DNA of 21,180 nucleotides from Bacteroidota bacterium (GTDB taxonomy: Bacteria; Bacteroidota; Bacteroidia; Bacteroidales; GCA-2748055), in contig JAAEOI010000001.1 in NCBI GenBank assembly GCA_024244665.1, positions 1 through 21,180 of the forward strand. The letters run 5' to 3'. This document shows positions 8,020 to 15,379 of this stretch, in pieces. Positions within the stretch are counted from its first letter, which is position 1. Every line of letters starts with the position of its first letter. The notes beneath the pieces are model-generated. The model did not search any database. It saw nothing but the letters and a program-made list of their open reading frames with translations, and was not told where the DNA came from. The position numbers and the translations under genes are program-made.

Positions 8020-8027
8020 TACATTTG
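8020..8027 (+). promoter_or_regulatory. Candidate Bacteroidota -7 box for the regulator gene
   Basis: TACATTTG matches the TAnnTTTG -7 consensus of Bacteroidota sigma-ABfr promoters. It is 25 bp upstream of the regulator ATG. No good TTTG -33 element is visible at the expected distance; the tandem 11-bp repeats end 28 bp upstream of the box, where an activator could substitute. Confidence 0.4.
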
Positions 8028-8051
8028 AGAAAGAACCACAAGTGAAGTTTT

Positions 8052-9347
8052 ATGTCAGATAATGAGCTTTCATATATTGAAAAATGCCTGGGGCAAATTG
8101 AGGAGCAGCTGAACTGGGGCAGCTCTCATTACTGGAAACAACGCGATTATGAAGCTCTTAGTGATCTGATCTACGAGAAAACAAAGGTCCAGTTAAGTCT
8201 TTCTACCTTAAAACGGATCTGGCAAAAGAGCTATAAGCAACTGCCCCAGCCGGGAACACTCAATGCACTGGTGCAATTCCTGGGGTATTCCACCTGGCAG
8301 GAATTCAAAGCAGAGAATGTTCCGGGCGAACAGGTAAAAAAAAGGATTCTTAAGTCGCACAAAACACGGTCAGGCAGGAAATGGGGCCCGGTAATCCTTG
8401 TAATAGTGCTTGCTATTGCGGGTTTCCTTCTGCTTAGATATGTGGTGGGTGGAAGCAAAGACAAAAAGATTGAACCGGCAGAGTTAAATATGGACCAGGT
8501 CAGGTTCACCGCCGAAAGTATATCCGATAATATCCCCAATACTGTCATATTCAAATACCAGATTCCCACCACATCGACCGATACCCTTATGATTCAGCAA
8601 TCGTGGGACAGGCAGAGGCGTGAGAGAATATCCGGACTCGATTCGGTTCATACAAGCATGTACTACTATCCTGGATATTTCAGCTCAAAGTTGATCTTAA
8701 ATGACAGGATTATCAGGGAGATGCCTGTTCATATCAGAACCAGGGGATGGCAGGCACTTGCCACGGAAACCGGGAGGGACGAAATTCCCACCTATATTCC
8801 ACAGGAATACACCCAATCTGGTGGCGGCCTATACGTCTCACCTGAAGTACTGAAGGAGTATAATGTAGACCTGAAAACGGTCAGTCATTGGATTCACTTT
8901 TATAATTCGAGGGATTTCGGGGAACTCAGCTGCACTAATTTTATACTGGAGACAAGAATCCGGAATGCAATAGAAGAGGGAGCCTTAACATGTCAGGAAG
9001 CATATGTACAGATTCATTTTGAAGACGGCCATTCCCTCATTCCAATCTCCATTCCTGGCTGTGTAAGCAATCTGACATTAAGGTATATTGATTACCAGGA
9101 GAAAGGCAGAACAAGTGATCTGTCTGGCTTTGGCTGCAATATGGATGAATGGCAAAATCTGAAGATTGCTGCCAGGGGAAAATCTGTAAGCATTATGCTG
9201 AATGACCGGCTGGTAAGATCATTTACTTTCGGCCAGAATAGTGGCAGGATTAAATATCTGCAATACCGGTTCAAAGGATGCGGGAAAGTTGATGATATTA
9301 TTCTTTCAGACACCCTTGGAAACATTGTGTATACAGAACAGTTCTAA
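8052..9347 (+). CDS. Membrane-anchored HTH-like regulator with extracytoplasmic jelly-roll-like sensor
   Basis: This is a 431-residue one-component regulator layout. The cytoplasmic residues 1-90 contain an HTH-like segment typical of Bacteroidota membrane regulators (LSLSTLKRIWQKS, then PGTLNALVQFLGYSTWQEF). A basic stretch, KSHKTRSGRK, precedes one transmembrane helix at about 112-132 (GPVILVIVLAIAGFLLLRYVV). Residues about 150-235 are beta-rich and may be a PKD/Ig-like domain (VIFKYQIPTTSTDTLMIQQSW). Residues about 255-431 look jelly-roll-like and end KYLQYRFKGCGKVDDIILSD. DNA binding from the membrane in response to an extracytoplasmic ligand is inferred. It is divergent from a secreted LamG-like gene, with tandem 11-bp repeats between them as the likely target. 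Its 3' end is 15 bp from the convergent sulfatase gene, with no visible terminator. Confidence 0.75.
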   Translation: MSDNELSYIEKCLGQIEEQLNWGSSHYWKQRDYEALSDLIYEKTKVQLSLSTLKRIWQKSYKQLPQPGTLNALVQFLGYSTWQEFKAENVPGEQVKKRILKSHKTRSGRKWGPVILVIVLAIAGFLLLRYVVGGSKDKKIEPAELNMDQVRFTAESISDNIPNTVIFKYQIPTTSTDTLMIQQSWDRQRRERISGLDSVHTSMYYYPGYFSSKLILNDRIIREMPVHIRTRGWQALATETGRDEIPTYIPQEYTQSGGGLYVSPEVLKEYNVDLKTVSHWIHFYNSRDFGELSCTNFILETRIRNAIEEGALTCQEAYVQIHFEDGHSLIPISIPGCVSNLTLRYIDYQEKGRTSDLSGFGCNMDEWQNLKIAARGKSVSIMLNDRLVRSFTFGQNSGRIKYLQYRFKGCGKVDDIILSDTLGNIVYTEQF

Positions 9348-9362
9348 TGTTGAGGCATTCGG

Positions 9363-11618
9363 TCACTGAGGAGAAAGAGCTGTGTTCAGAAGCCTGCTCA
9401 AGGATTCAAGGGATTCCGAATACCGGGGTTGTCCTGCAAGATTGATATTCTCGCCGGGATCATCCCGAAGATCGTACAGCATGCGCTCCCCGTTGTCATA
9501 CTCCGTGTAACTGAACTCCCTTGTGGTCACCGATGCGCCTTCCCTCCAGAAGGTGTATGCTGCCTCTTTTCCTTCCTTTTGTGGATCAAGCAGGAGTGGA
9601 AGCAGGCTTGTGCCTTCCAGGTGATCCGGGAGTTGGATCCCGGCCAGTTCACACAGGGTGGGGTAAAGGTCGGTCAGCTCAACAATACCATGGTTCTTTG
9701 CGGACTTCGAATATCCCGGAGCTGAAATGATCAGAGGGGCATTTTTACTGGTATGAAGCAGATTATGTTTGCTCCAGAAAGTATGTTCGCCCAGGTTCCA
9801 TCCATGATCCCCCCAGAGCACCACGATTGTATTCTCCCTGATTCCAAGAGTATCCAGGGTATTCAGGAGCTTTCCCACCAGGGCATCGGCATAGCTCACG
9901 CAGGCATAATATCCGTGCCTGGCAATCCTGTGGAATTCAGGGGAGTTGTATTCAATGTCCCGGTCGTGGTAGCTCCCGAATTCTCCCGATCCCCTGAGTG
10001 AGGCGGGAGCATTCTCAGGTCGGTACCGGTTATCAGCTATTTCAATATCCTCCCTGTCGTACAGGTCCCAGTACTTTTTAGGGGCGTAAAAGGGGAGGTG
10101 GGGCCTGACAAAGCCACAGGCCATGAAAAAGGGCTGACCCAGTTTTGTCAGTTCCCGGAGGTCCTTAATGGTTTTATCACTGGTCTGGCCGTCAATATAT
10201 GTATTATCAGGCACATCCGGGGCCTCATAGAAGGGGCCGCGCTGGTTTTTTTCCAGGATATGGGAGGCCGATTGCGGGTCGTGCCAGGTCAGGTGGTTGT
10301 TCTCCTTTTTTCCGTTCACCAGGGAAAATGGTGGCTCCGACCAGCTCTCCTCTGCCATGTCTTCCAGCTGGTGCGATATCTTACCATTGCACATGGTATA
10401 ATAGCCGGCACGTTGGAAAGCCCCGGGTAGGGTCAGTGTGCCCGGAGCCAGCTCGGTTATGCTCATATGCAGCGCGGGTTTACGGGCACGAAGACCGGTA
10501 AGGAGTGAGGAACGGGAAGGGCCGCAGTGGGGGGCCTGACAGTAGGCTCTTGTAAACAGCACACCTTCCGTGGCCAGTCTGTCCACATGGGGTGAATGGA
10601 TATGCTTTGCGCCATAGCAGGCCAGTTCGGGGCGCAGATCATCGATGGCAATGAAAAGGACATTGGGCTTTTTCAATGAGGAAATAAGATAATCGGTGGC
10701 GGTTTCATGTGCTGTGGAGGGAGCGCCGGGGTATACCAGTTCACAGGCTGTACCGGCCTGCTGGCAGCGCTCCTGAAGTTTCACTCCGAAATTGGCCGAA
10801 TGGGTGGGATCTTTCTGTTCCTGTCCCATGGCAGGTGGTGCTCCATAGGTAAGATAAACCGGTGGATCGTCGGCAGTGACAAGTTCATAGGGTGAATATT
10901 CCCGGATCCATGGCAGGATGGATTCCCGTTCTGCCAGGAAGAGTTCAAAGCTTCCCTTCCCAAAGGCATGGCCACCGTAGCGGCTGTTGGGGATCCATTG
11001 TTTCATCTGTTTGGGATCCAGCGAAGTCTGTGGCCCCGTAACAGCAGTACACCAGAGCCGGGAGGACTCACGGGCAACAGGATCTTTGCTTTCCGGTTCT
11101 GCCAGGTCATCATGGAAGGCAAGCCAGAGGCTGGTACAGGCCCCGGCCGAGCCACCGGCAGCTCCGATGCGTTTTTTGTCTAAATTCCATTGGCCGGCCT
11201 TGCTGCGGACAAACTGCAGGGCGCGGGCTGCATCATGCATGGGAGCCTTCACGGGAGGAGTAATCTCCTCCTCACTGATATGTTTCATCAGACGGTAATT
11301 GATGGCCGCCACTGAAATCCCGGCATCCAGCAACTGCTTCACATTCACAAAGCGGTGCACCCTCTCTTTTTCCCCTCCTTTCCAACCGCCTCCATGTACA
11401 ACAAACACAAGGGGGGTGGGGGAGTCCGAATCCGCCTTCCAGAGATCCAGGATATGACGTTCGTGAAGGCCATAGCTGATGCCTTTCAGGGTGGGCTCCG
11501 GAACAGAGGGGTCATAGGCAGGAGCTTCCTGTGAGAATGCCTGTGCAGATTGAATTAGTATTCCGCCGGCAAAGTATACAGCCAGTAGAAAAGTACGATG
11601 GTAGCTTCTTCTTTTCAT
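9363..11618 (-). CDS. Secreted carbohydrate esterase-sulfatase fusion
   Basis: This 751-residue protein joins two enzymes. It has a Sec signal at about residues 1-30. Residues about 45-312 are an alpha/beta-hydrolase of the BD-FAE/carboxylesterase type, with oxyanion motif HGGGW (75-79), nucleophile elbow GGSAG (Ser157) and a candidate catalytic His304 in STAHE. From about residue 317 a full S1 sulfatase follows: PNVLFIAIDDLRPELACYG with metal-binding Asp326/Asp327, formylglycine signature CGPSRSSLLTG (Cys365), GDHGWNLGEH (Asp604/His605) and SKHNLLH (Lys617/His618). It resembles iduronate-2-sulfatase-like enzymes. Cys-type maturation by a formylglycine-generating enzyme would be needed. There is almost no linker between the domains. 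It starts 5 bp after the GH106-A stop, so it is co-transcribed. It likely removes acyl and sulfate groups from the same polysaccharide. Confidence 0.92.
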   Translation of the reverse strand: MKRRSYHRTFLLAVYFAGGILIQSAQAFSQEAPAYDPSVPEPTLKGISYGLHERHILDLWKADSDSPTPLVFVVHGGGWKGGEKERVHRFVNVKQLLDAGISVAAINYRLMKHISEEEITPPVKAPMHDAARALQFVRSKAGQWNLDKKRIGAAGGSAGACTSLWLAFHDDLAEPESKDPVARESSRLWCTAVTGPQTSLDPKQMKQWIPNSRYGGHAFGKGSFELFLAERESILPWIREYSPYELVTADDPPVYLTYGAPPAMGQEQKDPTHSANFGVKLQERCQQAGTACELVYPGAPSTAHETATDYLISSLKKPNVLFIAIDDLRPELACYGAKHIHSPHVDRLATEGVLFTRAYCQAPHCGPSRSSLLTGLRARKPALHMSITELAPGTLTLPGAFQRAGYYTMCNGKISHQLEDMAEESWSEPPFSLVNGKKENNHLTWHDPQSASHILEKNQRGPFYEAPDVPDNTYIDGQTSDKTIKDLRELTKLGQPFFMACGFVRPHLPFYAPKKYWDLYDREDIEIADNRYRPENAPASLRGSGEFGSYHDRDIEYNSPEFHRIARHGYYACVSYADALVGKLLNTLDTLGIRENTIVVLWGDHGWNLGEHTFWSKHNLLHTSKNAPLIISAPGYSKSAKNHGIVELTDLYPTLCELAGIQLPDHLEGTSLLPLLLDPQKEGKEAAYTFWREGASVTTREFSYTEYDNGERMLYDLRDDPGENINLAGQPRYSESLESLSRLLNTALSPQ

Positions 11619-11623
11619 AATTT

Positions 11624-14600
11624 CTAATATTCGTATATCCTGGAAAAGCGGATTTTCACAGGCCCGATCAATCCCGACACCCGCAAATGCTGATCTGCAT
11701 CCGGCTGACTGAGTTTTTCATAGCGCCCCCTGTCATTTACCAGGTTGGTGGAGGTTTTTCTCTCTTCGCGAGGCAGCTTTTCATCCCCTATTAATCTGTT
11801 AATCCAAAGATTGCATACTGAAACTTCAAGTGTATTTTCCCCTTCTTTCACAAAGTCTGTGATATCGGCAATATAGGGAGGCTTCCAGAAGGTACCCACT
11901 TCACTTCCGTTGAGTGTCAGGGTAGCTATATCTCCAACCTTTCCAAGATCCAGGTAGGTTCGGCCGCCTGAAATACACTGCTTTTCTAGTGTGAAGCGCT
12001 TCTCATACAGCGCTGTGCCGGAATAATACTTTATGGCATGCTTCTCCGATCCTGTCCAGGATTTCAGGGTGTCAAATGTAGCTGTAAAGAGCTCCCCCAA
12101 TGAGGGTTTCTCCTGGAAAGTTACCTTCCATGGCCCCGGAATCTCCCTGTCATCAGGAATATCATCAACCATAATTGTGCATTCCCTGCCACCTGCTTCG
12201 CTGAGCCTGTACTCCCCTCCTTCAAATACTTCAAGTGCCTGCTTCCCCGCAAAAAGATCTGATGCTCCCCTTGCCAGAGGAGTATTCCCTTCTGTCAGCT
12301 CCCTTCCGTCCTTTTCAATTTTCCTGATGTGGTCTGCTTTTTCAGCTTTACGGAATACGTAAAAAGCGGCTCCCTCGGGTTCGAGAGATACAGGGAGTGT
12401 ATAATAGCCCTCGTTCTGTTCAAATACATGCACGGGAGTGATTACTCCGCTAACCGGATCCCATTGCTCAATTGTCCTGTCTCCTTCCACCCTGAACGAA
12501 CACTCTACCTGAACAAAATTATCCGGCAGGGCGGGAGAATTCCGGTGCTCCAGGTCCCTGATCCCTTTCCATGCCCATTTGTTTAATACGTAATAGATAT
12601 CCACCTCATCCGAAGTACGGTGAATGTATTCAAGATCGATGTCCTGACCAGGTTCCCAGTAAAGGTCCGGTCCGGTTTTTTCCATTTCAAGTACCCGGGC
12701 CACCGTTCTTCCTGCATAAACCCTGCCTTTCCCATACTCATTCATAAAACTGTTCACACCCTCCGCCTTACCCCAGAGCCTTTTTACAATGTCCTTTAGT
12801 TCCTGATCCGATCCGGGATAGCCACTGAGTCCGGAAGCCCTTTCGGGAGGAGAGCCCACCAGCACCATTCCCTGCTTCACCATAAGCTCTATCTTTCTCA
12901 GCACCGGTAGTGAAAGGTCCCTGTGATTTGAAAGCGCAAGGATGGAATATTCCTTACCGTCGGGCAGACAGATCTGGCCATCCATAACCTGGGCCCGGTC
13001 CAGCACCACCTCCGCATTACACATGTCCCAGGCATAACCTTCAGGAATATCTCCACGATCTCCATCCAAAAAGCCGAACAGCGGAACGCCGCTTCCCAGG
13101 TATCCCAGCACATCGGCCACATGGATTCCCTGCGATAGCATATGCTGGGTGCGGTTAATGTAATCGATGAAAACCTTTGATTCCTTCCACCAGGTCACGT
13201 GCCGGTTCAGGTGTGTGCCGGCAAAATATTCAATTCCCGGCAGGCCGTATTCATCGGGCGATGAAGTATAAGTATGCCAGTTCACACGGTTCACACCCGT
13301 ACAAAACCCACGGTCCAGTACGATCTTTACATCGGCCGGACTCCGTTCCCAGACCGGGCCCACGGAAGTGGGGATTTCTGCGGCGAAAAACCGCTTCCCG
13401 TAAATATGTGCGGCGCTTGCACCTAACTTCACATTCAACCTCTTTGCTTCCGTATTCCGGTGAGTTTTCGCCCTGGCCCACGATTCTCCCATGGGGATGT
13501 CATTTATTCCCAGCGTCTTTAAGCCATCAACAGGTGGCAGATGGGGGCCGGCCGATTCTGAGTGCATGGATATTCCTTCCGAATGTGCCAGTTTGCGCAG
13601 CTCTCCGTAATTATATTCCGCTGCCATATCACCCACGGTCAAACGAAAATCTTCAAGAAAGCGATTGGATATATCCCGGCTGCCCACAATGTATCCTGCC
13701 AGGACCGGCAAAAAGGGATGAATGTCGTAGTCCCTCAGCTGTTTGAACCCAAGCTCAAAATCATGTGTCCAGTTTGTGGTCTTCATCTCCCAGCTGTCCA
13801 CATGCACATACTTCAGGCTGTTACCCTTGGCTCTGGCAATGTGGATCAGGGGTAATACCACATCCCTCCACTGGGCGTTTATTCCCCTTTTATGAATGGG
13901 ATCATAACAGAGTCCCCCGCGATAATCTTTGCTGGCGTAATTGTTTCTTTTTCCGGTGGAAGTATATCCGTAACGGATAATGGTCCACTCACCGGCCGGT
14001 ACATCCCAGGTGATCTTCCCGTCCTTGAAATGCGAACTCAGGTCCCGGATTCCATCTTCAGGAATGGCCGGCACCTGTCCCGGAGACTCATGGTATTCAT
14101 AGAACTGCTTCAGGTCGTAGCGGTCCATATCCTGGTTCCATCGCTCCTTTGTGCTGAAAGTCTTTACGCCCCAGTTCCTGATCAGTTCATCCCTTCTTAA
14201 TTCTGTATGCGGACTCTTAAAGGCCTGAATGGTAATGTCGGTGTAAAAGATCTGATGGGCTGGCATCTCCAGGTCCATTTCAATATGTCTGGGCCCTTTT
14301 ACTTTTTGTTCACTCCAGGTAATCTTTTTCAATCCGTTATCATCTTCAATGTTGGGATTTCCCGGATCGCCCGCCCCACTTTGAATGTTCAGGCTGATCT
14401 CCATTCCCAGCCTGTCAGCCTCCTTTATCACATGCGCAAAGAGATCCTTCCATTCCACGCTCATAAAGGCGGGACCCAATGGCGCATAGTCGCCCCCGTT
14501 GTCAATGAGTATGGCTCCTGCAATACCATTGGCTTTCATGGCCTCAAGGTCCTGGGTGATGGACCGCTTTGTGGCAGTACCGTTCATCCAGAACCACCAG

Positions 14601-14773
14601 GTCCTCATTCTGGCTTCCCGGGGAACATGATGGAAGCCTTCTTTTAATGTCCGGTAATCGATCCTGGCCCGGGTATCAAAAGCGGAGGCTTCTTTTCCAC
14701 TCTGTTCACAAGCACAGAAAAACGCAGTCAACAGGACTGATATGATTGCTATGATATTGTGGTGGAATTTCAT
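11624..14773 (-). CDS. GH106-like glycoside hydrolase lipoprotein A (putative alpha-L-rhamnosidase)
   Basis: This 1049-residue protein has a lipoprotein-type signal ending FFCAC (probable Cys22). The N-terminal catalytic part has GH106 hallmarks: WWFWMNGTATKRSITQDLEA (59-78), EADRLGMEISLNIQSG (118-133), DSWE (E329), ESAGP (E406), GESW (E430) and AAEIPTSVGPVW. The carboxylates in the DSWE and ESAGP segments are candidates for catalysis; I have not mapped them to a structure. A C-terminal beta-sandwich (YLDLGKVGDIATLTLNGSEVG, ENTLEVSVCNLWINRLIG) resembles the galactose-binding-like domain usual in the family. An AGGAG Shine-Dalgarno lies at 14777-14781, three bases before the ATG, which is unusual here. 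It heads an operon with the esterase-sulfatase. Rhamnosidase specificity is assumed from the family, and other deoxy sugars are possible. Confidence 0.88.
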   Translation of the reverse strand: MKFHHNIIAIISVLLTAFFCACEQSGKEASAFDTRARIDYRTLKEGFHHVPREARMRTWWFWMNGTATKRSITQDLEAMKANGIAGAILIDNGGDYAPLGPAFMSVEWKDLFAHVIKEADRLGMEISLNIQSGAGDPGNPNIEDDNGLKKITWSEQKVKGPRHIEMDLEMPAHQIFYTDITIQAFKSPHTELRRDELIRNWGVKTFSTKERWNQDMDRYDLKQFYEYHESPGQVPAIPEDGIRDLSSHFKDGKITWDVPAGEWTIIRYGYTSTGKRNNYASKDYRGGLCYDPIHKRGINAQWRDVVLPLIHIARAKGNSLKYVHVDSWEMKTTNWTHDFELGFKQLRDYDIHPFLPVLAGYIVGSRDISNRFLEDFRLTVGDMAAEYNYGELRKLAHSEGISMHSESAGPHLPPVDGLKTLGINDIPMGESWARAKTHRNTEAKRLNVKLGASAAHIYGKRFFAAEIPTSVGPVWERSPADVKIVLDRGFCTGVNRVNWHTYTSSPDEYGLPGIEYFAGTHLNRHVTWWKESKVFIDYINRTQHMLSQGIHVADVLGYLGSGVPLFGFLDGDRGDIPEGYAWDMCNAEVVLDRAQVMDGQICLPDGKEYSILALSNHRDLSLPVLRKIELMVKQGMVLVGSPPERASGLSGYPGSDQELKDIVKRLWGKAEGVNSFMNEYGKGRVYAGRTVARVLEMEKTGPDLYWEPGQDIDLEYIHRTSDEVDIYYVLNKWAWKGIRDLEHRNSPALPDNFVQVECSFRVEGDRTIEQWDPVSGVITPVHVFEQNEGYYTLPVSLEPEGAAFYVFRKAEKADHIRKIEKDGRELTEGNTPLARGASDLFAGKQALEVFEGGEYRLSEAGGRECTIMVDDIPDDREIPGPWKVTFQEKPSLGELFTATFDTLKSWTGSEKHAIKYYSGTALYEKRFTLEKQCISGGRTYLDLGKVGDIATLTLNGSEVGTFWKPPYIADITDFVKEGENTLEVSVCNLWINRLIGDEKLPREERKTSTNLVNDRGRYEKLSQPDADQHLRVSGLIGPVKIRFSRIYEY

Positions 14774-14842
14774 TTACTCCTTCTCATCAAGCGAAGCATT
14801 AAATAATCAAGGCAAAGAGATTTCCCAGGGTTCATGCATCTT

Positions 14843-14850
14843 CAAATTTA
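14843..14850 (-). promoter_or_regulatory. Candidate -7 box for the GH106-A/sulfatase operon
   Basis: The minus strand reads TAAATTTG, a full match to TAnnTTTG, 69 bp upstream of the GH106-A start. No TTTG is seen at the usual -33 distance, so activation by a regulator is possible. Confidence 0.4.
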
Positions 14851-14891
14851 GAATAAATTGGGCAATTGGATTTTCTATTTGCATAATAGAA

Positions 14892-14936
14892 ATGGCTGTA
14901 TCGGAAACGGCCGTATCGGAAATGGCTGTTTCGGAA
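14892..14936. repeat. Three tandem 15-bp repeats upstream of ATPase fragment
   Basis: The units ATGGCTGTATCGGAA (14892-14906), ACGGCCGTATCGGAA (14907-14921) and ATGGCTGTTTCGGAA (14922-14936) differ at only a few positions. The period is a multiple of three and one frame would read MAVSETAVSEMAVSE, but no plausible gene uses it. They fill part of the intergenic region between GH106-A and the ATPase fragment; the rest of 14774-14976 holds only the candidate promoter. Confidence 0.7.
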
Positions 14937-14976
14937 ACGCGAAAACAAATAGCGGTAAATTATATATGATTCAACT

Positions 14977-15180
14977 ATGAAGTTCTATACCCGGGAGAAA
15001 GAGATAGCCCAGTTGAAAGAGATTCAACGATTATCTCTAAAAAATGCTCAGTTCACAGTTGTCACAGGCCGAAGACGCATTGGTAAAACTCATTTGCTTC
15101 TAAATGCAACTGAAGGTCAGCCTACCCTGTATTTCTTTGTTGCACGAGAAGCTGAGAGTTTTTTGTGCCAGGACTTCAAA
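14977..15180 (+). pseudogene. N-terminal fragment of archaeal-type AAA ATPase
   Basis: The first 67 residues from ATG 14977 match the start of the archaeal-type ATPases (PF01637 type) common in Bacteroidota: KFYTREKEIAQLKEIQ, then VVTGRRRIGKTHLL with Walker A at 31-38, and TLYFFVAREAESFLCQDF. Homology ends at about nucleotide 15180. The open frame runs on to 15402, but that part is Cys/Pro/His-rich nonsense read against other genes. Walker B, the rest of the ATPase core and the C-terminal domain are all missing, so the gene is dead. It directly abuts a fragment of an unrelated gene on the other strand, which marks a recombination junction. Confidence 0.75.
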
Positions 15181-15345
15181 CATGAACCATGTCCTGGTAC
15201 TCTCTTCATAATTGATGGAGGAGTTCTCAACCTGCTCTTCCACCGGCACCATAGGATCAGGATCGATGGTCCATTCACCGTCAAGATCCTCTGTGCGGGC
15301 AATGCCCAGGGTGCGCAGTACGCCCTCGCTCCCGGGCAGCCATCC
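15178..15345 (-). pseudogene. Internal fragment of a beta-propeller glycosidase-like gene
   Basis: On the minus strand, between a TAA at 15346-15348 and about 15178, a frame reads GWLPGSEGVLRTLGIARTED, then LDGEWTIDPDPMVPVEEQ and ENSSINYEESTRTWFMF. This is convincing blade-like sequence of five-bladed propeller glycosidases (GH43/GH117/GH130-like architecture; exact family not certain). There is no start, signal peptide or catalytic acid pair, and the frame turns into antisense of the ATPase fragment at about 15178. It sits 34 bp after the GH106-B stop, in the same orientation, as if it were once the next gene in that operon. Confidence 0.6.
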
Positions 15346-15379
15346 TTAATTTGGCCTCAGGTCGTCCGTTGCTGTATTT

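Noticed and set aside
13177..13746. 189-residue ORF antisense to GH106-A
   Set aside because: Arg/Pro/Ser-rich composition typical of an antisense shadow of a GC-rich gene.
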